NCBI GenBank assembly: GCA_028282785.1 | Contig: JANQHE010000053.1 | Span: forward strand, 36,594-100,593 | Origin: Bacteroidales bacterium | GTDB lineage: Bacteria > Bacteroidota > Bacteroidia > Bacteroidales > UBA12077 | Direction: 5' to 3' | Length of the DNA: 64,000 bases | Part shown: one piece after another, positions 36,108 to 45,652 of the stretch | How the letters are laid out: every line of letters begins with the position of its first letter | How positions within the stretch are numbered: position 1 is the stretch's first letter | Made by a program: the position numbers and the translations under genes | The notes under the pieces: generated by a model | The model's input: only the letters and a program-made list of their open reading frames with translations | Told to the model about the DNA's origin: nothing | Database searches by the model: none

Positions 36108-36554
36108 TCAAACAAGATATTTTTCATCATATTCAATTCTATGTTCTTTTAAAAGATTTACGTATTCTTCCTTAAAACTTCTTTTTTTATGATGTTCCTT
36201 TTGTTTTTTCACATATTCAATCAAATTGTCTTTTGCTGAAATAGAATATGTAAATGCACCATACCCTTCTTGCCAACCTGAGAATTTGGAGAATAAGTGT
36301 TCTTTTTTAATAAAACTACTTGTGGCAAGCTTAATATCTTTTACCAATTCAGCAACTGCTACTGTTGGATGAATGTGAGTTATTATATGAATATGGTCTT
36401 CAACACCGCCAATTCTATATAAGTGGCACTTTTTATTTTTAAGAATACCCCAGATGAAACTAAAAAGCTTTTCTTGTCCTGATTCGCTTAAAGTCCTTTC
36501 TCTATTTTTTGTAGAGAATACTATTTGATATAGTATCTGGGTAAATGTACTCAT
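36108..36554 (-). CDS. REP-associated HUH (Y1) transposase, IS200/IS605-related (RAYT)
   Basis: A 148-residue single-tyrosine HUH transposase. The His-hydrophobe-His motif is H54-I-H56 in GGVEDHIHI, and the probable nucleophile is Tyr114 in LIEYVKKQKEHH. Such enzymes cut and rejoin single-stranded DNA at hairpins. There is no accessory TnpB. The gene is surrounded by small 3-nt-loop hairpins, as expected for RAYTs, which are thought to spread REP sequences rather than whole elements. It sits in the same orientation inside the Act operon, between actD and actF. All motifs are intact, so it could be active. Confidence 0.9.
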   Translation of the reverse strand: MSTFTQILYQIVFSTKNRERTLSESGQEKLFSFIWGILKNKKCHLYRIGGVEDHIHIITHIHPTVAVAELVKDIKLATSSFIKKEHLFSKFSGWQEGYGAFTYSISAKDNLIEYVKKQKEHHKKRSFKEEYVNLLKEHRIEYDEKYLV

Positions 36555-36570
36555 CTGAGCTATATTTATT

Positions 36571-36587
36571 GAACCCTTTCAGGGTTC
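36571..36587. repeat. REP-like hairpin 6 (GAACCCT-TTC-AGGGTTC)
   Basis: Identical in stem and loop to hairpin 2. It lies 17 bp upstream of the RAYT start codon. Confidence 0.8.
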
Positions 36588-36624
36588 CGGTTACATTTCT
36601 TATTATAATAGTTGTTCAAATTTG

Positions 36625-36637
36625 ATCCCTATGGGAT
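36625..36637. repeat. REP-like hairpin 7 (ATCCC-TAT-GGGAT)
   Basis: Five-bp stem with 3-nt loop, the counterpart of hairpin 3. It lies 24 bp past the end of actD. Confidence 0.65.
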
Positions 36638-36660
36638 TTATAATTATCAATAGTTAATAA

Positions 36661-37164
36661 TTAGTCTTCTAATTTTACATTTTTCGCTCCAGTCTCCTCG
36701 AACTTGGACCGTATAGTTTCTGCTTCCGCTTCTTCAGCATTTAATACTACTACAAACCTGTCATCTGTGGCTCTTTCATCATATATTTTATTATTTGCCC
36801 CTGCTCCCAAATTCGACCTAAATAAATAGGCAAATACTATAGAGAAAGCAGCAAATAGCACGGCACATTCAAAAGTAACAGGAATGAATGAAGGTAAAGA
36901 AAGAAATGGTTTTCCACCTATATTAATTGGATAAGCTTTGGTGAACACCCAAATCTGGAATAAAAGTCCTGTAATTGCACCAATAGCTCCGCCAATAAAA
37001 GCTGCACGAGGCAACCACGAACGGCGTAATCCCATTGCATGGTCTAAGCCATGAATTGGATAAGGAGAAAATACATCTCTTATTTTGATGTTGTTTTCTC
37101 TAAGATTTTTTACTGCATCTAATAATACAGCCTCTTTTTCAAAATATCCTGATATCTCTTTCAT
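36661..37164 (-). CDS. actD: Alternative complex III subunit ActD (DUF3341)
   Basis: A 167-residue DUF3341 protein with two membrane helices (about 55-75 and 95-115). The N-terminal YFEKEAVLLDAVKNLRENN, the motif FSPYPIHGLDHAMGLRRSWLP and a short C-terminal soluble tail (FVVVLNAEEAEAE) are typical. ActD is a structural subunit of the Act quinol oxidase. It starts 6 bp after actC. Downstream lies the RAYT locus instead of the next act gene. Confidence 0.94.
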   Translation of the reverse strand: MKEISGYFEKEAVLLDAVKNLRENNIKIRDVFSPYPIHGLDHAMGLRRSWLPRAAFIGGAIGAITGLLFQIWVFTKAYPINIGGKPFLSLPSFIPVTFECAVLFAAFSIVFAYLFRSNLGAGANNKIYDERATDDRFVVVLNAEEAEAETIRSKFEETGAKNVKLED

Positions 37165-37170
37165 GACAGA

Positions 37171-38511
37171 CTATTTATTTTTAATAGTTGTTTTAACTTC
37201 AGCCATTGCAATAACCGGGAAAAATCTTACAAATAGTAAGAATAGTGTAAAGAATATTCCCAGAGTTCCAACAAAAATCAATACTTCAATTAGAGTTGGT
37301 TTATACATTTCCCAACTTGAAGGTAAGTAATCTCTGTGTAAAGAAGTAACAATAATTACAAAACGCTCAAACCACATTCCAACATTAATCACAATGGACA
37401 TAATAAATGTGAACCACACACTACGTCGTAATTTTTTAAACCAGAACAATTGCGGCGAAATAACATTACATGTCATCATAATCCAGTAAGCCCACCAGTA
37501 AGGCCCTGTTGCACGGTTGATAAAAGCAAATAGTTCATACTCCACACCAGAATACCAAGCCATAAATAACTCGGTTAAGTAAGCAACTCCTACAATTGAA
37601 CCTGTTAAAATGATGATCTTATTCATCAACTCGATATGATTGATTGTTATATAATCCTGAAGGTTCATAGTTTTTCGTGCAATGATTAATAAAGTAAGTA
37701 CCATCGCAAAGCCTGAAAAGATTGCTCCAGCCACAAAATATGGAGGGAATATTGTAGTATGCCACCCGGGAATAACCGACGTGGCAAAGTCAAAACTTAC
37801 AATTGTATGAACCGAGAGTACTAATGGAGCTGCTAATCCTGCCAAAGTAAAACTAACAATCTCGAATCTTTGCCAATGTTTTGCTGAACCTGTCCATCCG
37901 AAACTTAAAAATCTGTAAAATGTTTTTTTGAATTTGGTTTTCATTCTATCTCGAACAGTTCCTAAATCAGGAATTAAACCTACATACCAGAAGATTAAGG
38001 AAACCAGGAAATATGTTGTAATTGCAAACACATCCCACAACAATGGAGAATTAAAGTTTACCCATACATCGCGGGTATTAGGATAAGGGAGAATAAAAAA
38101 ACCAAATAAGAATCGCCCCATGTGAATTAATGGAAAAAGACCGGCACAAATTACAGCAAAAATGGTCATCGCCTCTGCGGACCGGTTAATACTTGTACGC
38201 CATTTTTGTCGAAATAAAAGCAGGATAGCAGAAATAAATGTTCCTGCGTGGCCAATACCTACCCACCAAACAAAATTGGTTATACTCCATCCCCAGCCAA
38301 TGGTTTTGTTAACTCCCCAAAGCCCTATTCCTTTCCAAATAGTTAAGACTATGGAAATGATTCCAATTGCAGCTGCTGATGCAGCTAATAAAAGCCCTGC
38401 AAACCATAACTTGTTGGGCTTTGCAATAATAGGCTTAAAAACATCATCGGTGATGGTTTTTAAATCTTTATTACCTTGTATTAATTCCTCACGAGTTGAT
38501 AATTCAGACAC
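37171..38511 (-). CDS. actC: Alternative complex III subunit ActC (NrfD-like membrane subunit)
   Basis: A 446-residue polytopic protein of the NrfD/PsrC family with about ten helices. Recognisable parts are [37 protein letters not shown] and [21 protein letters not shown], which contribute to the quinol site. The start is GTG at 38511. It lies 69 bp downstream of actB. Its role is quinol oxidation coupled to electron transfer into the Fe-S subunit ActB. Confidence 0.95.
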   Translation of the reverse strand: MSELSTREELIQGNKDLKTITDDVFKPIIAKPNKLWFAGLLLAASAAAIGIISIVLTIWKGIGLWGVNKTIGWGWSITNFVWWVGIGHAGTFISAILLLFRQKWRTSINRSAEAMTIFAVICAGLFPLIHMGRFLFGFFILPYPNTRDVWVNFNSPLLWDVFAITTYFLVSLIFWYVGLIPDLGTVRDRMKTKFKKTFYRFLSFGWTGSAKHWQRFEIVSFTLAGLAAPLVLSVHTIVSFDFATSVIPGWHTTIFPPYFVAGAIFSGFAMVLTLLIIARKTMNLQDYITINHIELMNKIIILTGSIVGVAYLTELFMAWYSGVEYELFAFINRATGPYWWAYWIMMTCNVISPQLFWFKKLRRSVWFTFIMSIVINVGMWFERFVIIVTSLHRDYLPSSWEMYKPTLIEVLIFVGTLGIFFTLFLLFVRFFPVIAMAEVKTTIKNK

Positions 38512-38580
38512 GTTATTTTATTTTAAATTATAAATTCCAATTTTCAATTTTCAAATTCCAAAAATCAAATTGTAAATGTT

Positions 38581-41517
38581 TTATCCATGATTTGGTTTTT
38601 GTGATTTGTAATTTGAAATTTGATTTTTCTTATTTCTCACTTTAGTCAGATAACCAACTGATGGTAAAGTATGCAACTCTTCTAATAAATGATATCTACG
38701 TTGTTGCTTAAATAATTTATATACTTTACTGTTTTTATCGTTTAAATCACCAAATACAATTGCATTAGCAGGACAAGTTTGCTGACAAGCAGGTTGAATT
38801 TCACCATCTTTCAATTCGCGATTTTCTAATTTAGCCTTTAATTTCTTTTCTTGTATGCGCTGAACGCAGAAAGAACATTTTTCTATAACGCCTTTTGCAC
38901 GAATTGTTACATCAGGATTTAGAACCATTCTTGGAAGATCTTCAGTCATCCCATGAGGATCATACAAATTGCCTTCCAAAGCCTCGGCTTTATTATAATC
39001 TAACCAATTAAAACGACGTACTTTATAAGGACAGTTATTATTGCAATATCTTGTTCCAATGCAGCGATTATAAGCCATTTGGTTTATTCCTTCAGAGCTA
39101 TGGTTTGTTGCCCCAACCGGACAAACATTTTCGCAAGGTGCATTATCGCAGTGTTGACACATGACCGGTTGGCGAATTACCTCAGGGTTTTCAGGATCAC
39201 CGGCATAATATCTGTCAATTCGCATCCAATGCATTTCATGTGCTCTTTTTACTTCTTCTTTTCCAACAATAGGAACGTTATTTTCAATGCTACATGCAGC
39301 TACACAAGTATTACAACCTGTACAAGCGTTTAAATCAACTGCCATCGCCCAGTGATGTCCTTCATATTTGTACTCTTGATAAAGTGTTTGATGATGTTTT
39401 TCTATTTCCTTGTGTCGCTCATTTCCGGAAGAAGGTTTTTCCTTGTATTTATTCAGAGTAGTTTCGCGAACAATATCGCGACCTTCCATTGAATCATGCA
39501 ATTGGGTTGTAGCTAATTCTTTAAATGCTAAAGTTTTTTCAATTGTGATATCTCTTGAATATTCTTTGTAATCTCCTGTTTTTAACAGCTGATAAACATC
39601 AGTCCCAATATCTTTTCCTGATTTACCAGCAACAGTTCTACCATAACCAAGAGCAACAGAAATAGTATTTTTTGCCTGTCCAGGCTGAATTAAAACCGGA
39701 ATTTCAATTAAACCGTTGATTTTTAATACATCTCCTGTTTTTAAATTTCTTTCTTTAGCTAAAGCAGGTGAGATGGCTGCATAGTTATCCCAGGTTACTT
39801 TTGAAACCGGATCTGGCAGTTCTTGAAGCCATGGATTATTTGCATGTTTCCCTGATCCAATATTAACACTTTCGTAAATATGAAGTTCTACTTCAGATTT
39901 TGATTCAATAATTTTAACAGCACTTAAATCATTCTTATATTTTGGTTCTGTTGATTTACTTTCCAATTCAACAACTCCATCCTGTAATGATTTATTCCAG
40001 AAACCCATAAAATCAAAAGCACGGTTTGTTTTTGAATAAACTACTAATTTCCAGTTTTCCTTAATTATTTGATAATATTCTTTTTCAATTCCCGCCCACA
40101 TTAAAAGTGACTCCTGCTCTTGACGGGTATCAAAAATCGTATGGATACAAGGTTGAGATAAAGTATAAATTCCTTCTTTGGGATTAAAATCATTCCATGA
40201 TTCAAGGTAATTGTTGGCAGGACAAACATATTTAACCAACTCTGATGTTTCATCAGGTATAGTTGATAACGAAATGCTTAAATCAATATTTTTAAGTGCT
40301 TTTGTAACTTTTTCTGATGCAGGATAGTCATAAACCGGGTTACAATCGTAAAAAATGACACCTTGGTAAGAATCAATACCGTTTACGAAACCATCCATTT
40401 GCTTATCATCAGCTTGTTTTGTTAACAAAGATTGATTGAAAGTAATGGTTTTGCCATAATTTCCTAAAAGTTGGTTAATTCCATTTACAATAAGTTGAGT
40501 TTCCTTATTATTAGTTCCGCAAACGACTATAGATTTCCCTTTGTTCTTAAAAAGTTCATCGCCCAGTTTGGTAATATCTTGAGCAGGTTTTGAAGTAGTA
40601 ATTTCTTTTTCTCCAACTTTGTTTGCTATATAATTATATAAGCAGGCAATTAAATTTTGCTCTTCGGACGGGTTAATTATAATTCGCTCATCTGCATTAC
40701 TTCCGGTAAGCGACATGCCACTTTCAATCTGAACGTGACGAGACATTTCTCTTTTATCTTCACTTACCTGACGGTTTTGAACATACTGTTTGGTATATTC
40801 AACTGGTGATAACCAGGTTCCTAAGAAATCAGCATTAAAACCGGCTATTAACTGGGCCTTATTGAATCGATAGTCTGGAATTACTCTTTTTCCAAATGAC
40901 TCTTTATTTGCATCTAATAATCCTGCAGCTGATATCGAATCGTAGGTAATATGCTCTGTAGTTGGATATTCTTTTATAAAATCAGTAATAACTTTTTTTG
41001 TTGACGGACTTATGATAGTTGGAGATACAATAGCAATTTTTCCTTTTTCTTTTTTAATTTTCTTCAACTGATCAATGATTTGCTTATCAGTTGTTGTCCA
41101 ATCTGTATTTACACCATCAATCTTTGGTTTACGATAACGTGTATCGTCATATAAACTTAAGATAGATGCCTGAGCTATACTATTTGTTGCTCCTTGCGAG
41201 ATGCCTGATAAATCATTTCCTTCAATTTTAATAGGGCGGCCATCCAAAACTTTTACCAGGATGCTATTGAACTTATCACCATCAAAAAATGATGATGCGT
41301 AATAATTAGCCATACTTGGTGTTACTTCTTCAGGCTTAATTAAATAAGGTATGGCTTTATGAGCAGCATTTTCGCAGCGGGAAAGTATAAAAGTTGAAGC
41401 CAGGCCAAAACCAAATGTTTTAAGAAAATCTCTACGATTAGTAGGTGATTTTTTCTCTACTTTTTCTTCTTTATTTTGGATGGAATTACCATCTAAGCTT
41501 TTCCAATATTTAGTCAT
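38581..41517 (-). CDS. actB: Alternative complex III subunit ActB (molybdopterin-oxidoreductase-like and Fe-S fusion)
   Basis: A 978-residue protein. A twin-arginine-like signal NRRDFLKTFGFG occurs at about 28-39. A molybdopterin-oxidoreductase-like region fills the first about 700 residues, though in Act complexes it has no Mo cofactor. The C-terminal third is a four-cluster ferredoxin domain with CTGCNTCVAAC, CQHCDNAPCENVCP, CIGTRYCNNNCP and CSFCVQR...CQQTCP. It is the electron-carrying peripheral subunit of Act, on the periplasmic side. Its gene lies between actA and actC. Confidence 0.96.
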   Translation of the reverse strand: MTKYWKSLDGNSIQNKEEKVEKKSPTNRRDFLKTFGFGLASTFILSRCENAAHKAIPYLIKPEEVTPSMANYYASSFFDGDKFNSILVKVLDGRPIKIEGNDLSGISQGATNSIAQASILSLYDDTRYRKPKIDGVNTDWTTTDKQIIDQLKKIKKEKGKIAIVSPTIISPSTKKVITDFIKEYPTTEHITYDSISAAGLLDANKESFGKRVIPDYRFNKAQLIAGFNADFLGTWLSPVEYTKQYVQNRQVSEDKREMSRHVQIESGMSLTGSNADERIIINPSEEQNLIACLYNYIANKVGEKEITTSKPAQDITKLGDELFKNKGKSIVVCGTNNKETQLIVNGINQLLGNYGKTITFNQSLLTKQADDKQMDGFVNGIDSYQGVIFYDCNPVYDYPASEKVTKALKNIDLSISLSTIPDETSELVKYVCPANNYLESWNDFNPKEGIYTLSQPCIHTIFDTRQEQESLLMWAGIEKEYYQIIKENWKLVVYSKTNRAFDFMGFWNKSLQDGVVELESKSTEPKYKNDLSAVKIIESKSEVELHIYESVNIGSGKHANNPWLQELPDPVSKVTWDNYAAISPALAKERNLKTGDVLKINGLIEIPVLIQPGQAKNTISVALGYGRTVAGKSGKDIGTDVYQLLKTGDYKEYSRDITIEKTLAFKELATTQLHDSMEGRDIVRETTLNKYKEKPSSGNERHKEIEKHHQTLYQEYKYEGHHWAMAVDLNACTGCNTCVAACSIENNVPIVGKEEVKRAHEMHWMRIDRYYAGDPENPEVIRQPVMCQHCDNAPCENVCPVGATNHSSEGINQMAYNRCIGTRYCNNNCPYKVRRFNWLDYNKAEALEGNLYDPHGMTEDLPRMVLNPDVTIRAKGVIEKCSFCVQRIQEKKLKAKLENRELKDGEIQPACQQTCPANAIVFGDLNDKNSKVYKLFKQQRRYHLLEELHTLPSVGYLTKVRNKKNQISNYKSQKPNHG

Positions 41518-41585
41518 ATTATCATTAACTTTAGCAATAAACCTTTACGAAAGTATGATTTTCTTCAGTTGCCCCTTCCCTAAAA

Positions 41586-41664
41586 CCTGCCTGTCCGGCA
41601 GACAGGGGTGTGAAAAAAATCAATTTACTCCCTTCAGGGTTGGGGTAAATAAGTTGATTTTCAG
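41586..41664. repeat. Dispersed intergenic element with CCTG...CAGG hairpin
   Basis: A CCTGCCTGTCCGGCAGACAGG-type hairpin (41586-41606) is followed by AAAATCAA-like and TTGATTTTC arms flanking TTTACTCCC...GGGGTAAA. It fills the gap between actA and actB, so it is inside the Act operon. It is related to elements at 5418, 11493, 15847 and 19885. Confidence 0.6.
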
Positions 41665-41699
41665 CTCTTCTATTTAATGTTATTTTAAATATCATATCA

Positions 41700-42854
41700 T
41701 TAATAATGACACTTCATACAGTTTTCTCCACCCATTTCTGCAATTGTAAGTGAGTCTATCATACTATTTTTAAATTGTTCGTGATATTCTTCAAATGTTT
41801 TTGAGTAGTATTCATTGCCTAAGAAATCAACCTTTTTTGTTCGGTGGCAATCCAGGCACCAACCCATTGATAAATCTTCATATTGTTTTGCAAGGTGATC
41901 ATCTTCAACATTACCATGGCATTCCGAACAGTCTAATTTACCAATACCAACATGTTGTGCATGGTTAAAGTAAACATGGTCAGGAAGTTTATGAATTCTA
42001 ATCCATTCTGTTGCATGCCCTTTTTCCATATTTGTTAAAATCTTCTGGATCTCAAATCTTCCTGAGTTAGTCCCTTCCCTTACCAATTCGTGACAGTTCA
42101 AACAAACATTTGTAGATGGAATACCTGCTGATTTTGAAGTTTCAGCCGTATGATGACAATATATACAATCTATTTTATTATCATTAGCATGAACTTTATG
42201 TGAAAATTTTATCGGTTGTAATGGCGCATAACCTTGTGACCTTCCCAACCCTACGGCGTCTTCATAAATTATTTTAAAAATAAATGCCAAAGCTACCAAC
42301 ATTACAACACCATGAACAGGTTTGAATTTTATTTTTTTAGTAAATGTTAGATCGATAAATGCAATAATAAATGTAATTACTAAAAGAATAAAAAAAGCCA
42401 AACGTCTTACAAGCATTCTGGGTTTTTCTAAACCTTTAAGTGTAATACTGTCCAAATACTGTCTAATCAATACAATTTGTTGTGCATCTAATTGCACATT
42501 TTTATGAACTTCGGAAATTCTTTTAGTAACAGGATTAAGGAGCGTGTTTGCAAAAGCTGAACTATCCATGTATTGCGTTGAGAGAGCAATTTCCAATGCT
42601 GAAGGATTCCAGTTAAAAGTATCAATAACTTCGGTATTATGGCACGAAGCACAGTTTATTGTATTATCTCCGGTAATAATCAATCCATGAAATAGTCGTT
42701 CTCCGATTTTTAAATTATCAGAACTATAACGATCATGCAATTCATGATCGTTTTTTGAATTATTATCACTTGCAAGGGTTATATGGATAGAAAGTAGAAT
42801 TATTAGATTTACAAACAGAAATTGTCTGAAGAGTTTTAGTATATCCCGTTTCAT
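41700..42854 (-). CDS. actA: Alternative complex III subunit ActA, hexaheme cytochrome c
   Basis: A 384-residue protein with six CxxCH heme-binding motifs: CASCH, CIYCH, CLNCH, CSECH, CLDCH and CMKCH. An N-terminal signal helix (about 8-28) and one internal membrane helix (about LAFFILLVITFIIAFID) are visible. ActA is the multiheme cytochrome that receives electrons from ActB. The Rhodothermus form is described as pentaheme, so six sites here are notable. The ATG at 42854 is preferred; the open frame extends to a TTG at 42884. A 12-bp palindrome lies 14 bp before the ATG. Confidence 0.93.
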   Translation of the reverse strand: MKRDILKLFRQFLFVNLIILLSIHITLASDNNSKNDHELHDRYSSDNLKIGERLFHGLIITGDNTINCASCHNTEVIDTFNWNPSALEIALSTQYMDSSAFANTLLNPVTKRISEVHKNVQLDAQQIVLIRQYLDSITLKGLEKPRMLVRRLAFFILLVITFIIAFIDLTFTKKIKFKPVHGVVMLVALAFIFKIIYEDAVGLGRSQGYAPLQPIKFSHKVHANDNKIDCIYCHHTAETSKSAGIPSTNVCLNCHELVREGTNSGRFEIQKILTNMEKGHATEWIRIHKLPDHVYFNHAQHVGIGKLDCSECHGNVEDDHLAKQYEDLSMGWCLDCHRTKKVDFLGNEYYSKTFEEYHEQFKNSMIDSLTIAEMGGENCMKCHY

Positions 42855-42867
42855 GTTAGAGTTTATT

Positions 42868-42879
42868 GCAAAATTTTGC
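42868..42879. promoter_or_regulatory. GCAAAATTTTGC palindrome upstream of actA
   Basis: A perfect 12-bp palindrome 14 bp before the actA ATG in the actA/coxA divergent region. An operator is possible, but it is AT-rich and could be chance. Confidence 0.25.
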
Positions 42880-43069
42880 TTCAATTTCGCAATAAAAATT
42901 TTATTTCCCCAATTTTTTTTAAATTAATGCTCTAATTTTATTTAGATTAAGTCTTAAATGAGTATTGAGATACCGAAAAGTTCAATTTGTTTTTAGCTGA
43001 ATATTAATTATATAAAGGTCGGTATTAACAAGTAATTTATGTACTATGTTTTGCGCAATGCTACATTTC

Positions 43070-43122
43070 TTTGAATAATTTGTATTTTTATGTAATTTGA
43101 CACGATCTTTGAACCAAGATCG
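43070..43122 (+). promoter_or_regulatory. Candidate coxA promoter and 5'-leader hairpin
   Basis: TTTG at 43070-43073 is followed after 19 bp by TAATTTG (43093-43099), close to the Bacteroidota -33/-7 pattern but one base short of TAnnTTTG. Directly after it a perfect hairpin CGATCTT-loop-AAGATCG (43103-43122) lies near the expected start of transcription. It could be an operator or a leader structure. Confidence 0.4.
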
Positions 43123-43149
43123 GGTAATAAATTAATTAATAGTATAACA

Positions 43150-44727
43150 ATGGATAACTCAAACCTTCCGAACTATCTGGAGTATAAAGGTAAATACAAA
43201 GGAATTTTTGCTTGGATATTTTCAACAGACCATAAAAGAATAGGGTTATTATATCTCTATTCTATTATGGCGTTTTTCCTGGTTGCAGCATTACTTGGAT
43301 TATTAATGAAATTTGAATTAATAGCTCCCGGAAAAACCATTATGGAAGCTAAGGCTTATAATGCTGTTTTTACACTGCATGGTATTGCGATGATTTTTTT
43401 AGTTGTTGTTCCCGGTATCCCGGCAATTTTGGGTAATTTCTTTTTACCCATAATGATTGGGGCAAAAGATGTGTTTTATCCAAGGTTAAACTTGTTATCA
43501 TGGTGGTTATATGTGATAGGTGCAGTTATAGCTGTTTCTTCGCAATTTATGGGTAGTGGTTCTCCTGATACAGGATGGACTTTCTACGCACCGTACAGCT
43601 TCAAAACACAATCGAATGTATTGCCGGCTTTGGTTGGAGCATTTGTTTTAGGTTTTTCATCAATCCTTACAGGACTGAATTTCATAGTTACCATGCATAG
43701 GATGCGGGCTCCGGGAATGAAATGGATGAAAATGCCATTGTTCCCATGGACTCTATATGGAACTGCATGGATTCAACTTCTGGCAACACCTGTGGTAGGT
43801 ATTACGCTATTGATGGTTATTGCGGAAAAGGCTTTAAGTATTGGGTTCTTTGACCCGGCATTAGGTGGCGACCCGGTTTTATATCAACATTTATTTTGGA
43901 TTTATTCGCACCCGGCAGTATATATTATGATTTTACCAGCTATGGGTGTAATTTCGGAGGTGTTACCAACTTTTGCTAAGAAAAAGATCTTCGGATATAA
44001 TGCGATTGTATTATCAACCATGTTAATTGCTTTTGTGGGGTATTTTGTATGGGGGCACCATATGTTTACTGCTGGTATGAGCGAAACATCGTTATTTGCA
44101 TTTTCATTTTTGACATTCATTGTTGCAATTCCGAGTGCAATTAAAATATTTAACTGGCTTGCAACATTATATAAAGGTTCCATTATGCTTCGAACGCCCA
44201 TGTATTGGGCGATATCATTCCTATTCGTTTTTATGATCGGAGGTTTAACAGGAATGGTATTAGGGGCTCTATCAACAAATGTACATTTGCATGATACGGC
44301 ATTTGTTGTTGCACATTTCCATTTTATTGTATTTGGAGGTGTTGGTTTTGCCTTCTTTGCGGGAATTCATTATTGGTTCCCAAAGATTTACGGAAAAATG
44401 TATGAAGAATCATGGGCAAATACAGGCTGGATCATGTTTTTTATGGGATTCCTGACTTTATATTTTCCAATGTTTTTATTAGGAATAAAAGGTATGCCCA
44501 GAAGGTATTATGATTATGTTCCGGAGTTTCATTTTACCAATATAATTTCATCTTTTGGAGCTTTTATAATGATAGCTGGCTTGGTGGTTATTTTAATCAA
44601 CCTGTTCAGGTCGGCAAAAAGGGGAGAGAAAGCACCTGCAAGCCCTTGGGGCGGAAAATCATTGGAGTGGACAATTTCAAGCCCTCCAACTTTAGAAAAC
44701 TTTGAAGAAATACCAGAAATTAAATAA
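43150..44727 (+). CDS. ctaD: caa3-type cytochrome c oxidase subunit I
   Basis: A 525-residue heme-copper oxidase subunit with about 12 helices. Heme and CuB ligands are visible: the His in FTLHGIAM, YSHPAVY at residues 252-258 (CuB His and cross-linked-Tyr region), WGHHMF and VVAHFHF. The YSHP motif, instead of a Glu-containing GHPEVY, marks the A2 subtype, as in Rhodothermus caa3. It is the catalytic subunit that reduces oxygen and pumps protons. It is first in an operon I-III-IV-II, divergent from the Act genes. Confidence 0.97.
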   Translation: MDNSNLPNYLEYKGKYKGIFAWIFSTDHKRIGLLYLYSIMAFFLVAALLGLLMKFELIAPGKTIMEAKAYNAVFTLHGIAMIFLVVVPGIPAILGNFFLPIMIGAKDVFYPRLNLLSWWLYVIGAVIAVSSQFMGSGSPDTGWTFYAPYSFKTQSNVLPALVGAFVLGFSSILTGLNFIVTMHRMRAPGMKWMKMPLFPWTLYGTAWIQLLATPVVGITLLMVIAEKALSIGFFDPALGGDPVLYQHLFWIYSHPAVYIMILPAMGVISEVLPTFAKKKIFGYNAIVLSTMLIAFVGYFVWGHHMFTAGMSETSLFAFSFLTFIVAIPSAIKIFNWLATLYKGSIMLRTPMYWAISFLFVFMIGGLTGMVLGALSTNVHLHDTAFVVAHFHFIVFGGVGFAFFAGIHYWFPKIYGKMYEESWANTGWIMFFMGFLTLYFPMFLLGIKGMPRRYYDYVPEFHFTNIISSFGAFIMIAGLVVILINLFRSAKRGEKAPASPWGGKSLEWTISSPPTLENFEEIPEIK

Positions 44728-44735
44728 ATCAGAAT

Positions 44736-45347
44736 ATGACTGAACATTCTGTACATGATCATTACGACCATGAAGGCTCAAAGTTGGGCATGTGGCTATT
44801 TATTTTTACCGAACTTTTATTCTTTGGAGGACTATTTATTGTCTATGCTGTTATGCGTTACAAGAACGGAACTGCATTTGAGTTGGCCGGCAAAGAATTA
44901 GATGTTTTTATTGGCACATTTAACACGATAATTCTGTTAATTAGTAGTGCTACTATAGCCATGTCTATCTCATCTGTCCGGATGAAGAAGAAGAACCTTA
45001 CAGTTGCTTTATTGGGAATAACTCTTTTATTAGCAATTGTTTTCCTTGTAAATAAATATTTTGAATGGGGTGCTAAAATTGAACATGGATTATTCCCAGG
45101 GACAGAAACTTTGCATCAGTTTGGGCATGGAGAAATAATGTTCTTCGGTTTATATTATTTTATGACTGGATTACATGCTTTACACATTATTGTTGGAGTT
45201 GTTTTAATAGCGATAATGATGATTAAGGTACATAAAGGTAAAATTCATGAAAGCAGGTTCGTTCAGTTAGAAAACACTGGTTTGTACTGGCATTTGGTTG
45301 ATATAATATGGATATTTTTATTCCCGTTGTTCTATTTAATTGCTTAA
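44736..45347 (+). CDS. ctaE: Cytochrome c oxidase subunit III
   Basis: A 203-residue five-helix subunit III. The start SKLGMWLFIFTELLFFGGLF, the middle GHGEIMFFGLYYFMTGLHALHIIVG and the terminal GLYWHLVDIIWIFLFPLFYL are family hallmarks. It stabilises the oxidase and supports proton uptake. It lies 8 bp after subunit I. Confidence 0.96.
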   Translation: MTEHSVHDHYDHEGSKLGMWLFIFTELLFFGGLFIVYAVMRYKNGTAFELAGKELDVFIGTFNTIILLISSATIAMSISSVRMKKKNLTVALLGITLLLAIVFLVNKYFEWGAKIEHGLFPGTETLHQFGHGEIMFFGLYYFMTGLHALHIIVGVVLIAIMMIKVHKGKIHESRFVQLENTGLYWHLVDIIWIFLFPLFYLIA

Positions 45348-45351
45348 AATC

Positions 45352-45633
45352 ATGGAAAATTCAGAACATAAAATAATAAGTTTTAAAACGTATGGATTGG
45401 TTCTATTTGCGCTAATTATATTAACGTTATTTTCGGTTTATATAACCCAGCTTGATTTTGGTAATTTAGGAATTGTTGTAGCACTTTCGATTGCTGGATT
45501 AAAATCAATTCTGGTTTTTTCAATTTTTATGCATTTGTTGTATGATAAAAAGATGTATGCATTAATGGTTGTTGGAGTGTTAGTGGTAATGACAATTGTA
45601 TTGATTATTACTTTTTTAGATTACGGTTATTAA
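45352..45633 (+). CDS. ctaF: Cytochrome c oxidase subunit IV
   Basis: A 93-residue small membrane protein with three helices and the subunit IV pattern HLLYDKKMYALMVVG. It begins 4 bp after the subunit III stop; an upstream TTG at 45340 would overlap and is less likely. It helps assemble the oxidase. Confidence 0.9.
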   Translation: MENSEHKIISFKTYGLVLFALIILTLFSVYITQLDFGNLGIVVALSIAGLKSILVFSIFMHLLYDKKMYALMVVGVLVVMTIVLIITFLDYGY

Positions 45634-45652
45634 AAGAATTAAATAAAAAGCA

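Noticed and set aside
35872..36637. Repeated short hairpins around the transposase as a CRISPR array
   Set aside because: The repeats are of three different sequences, unevenly spaced and only 13-17 bp long, with no uniform spacers and no cas genes.
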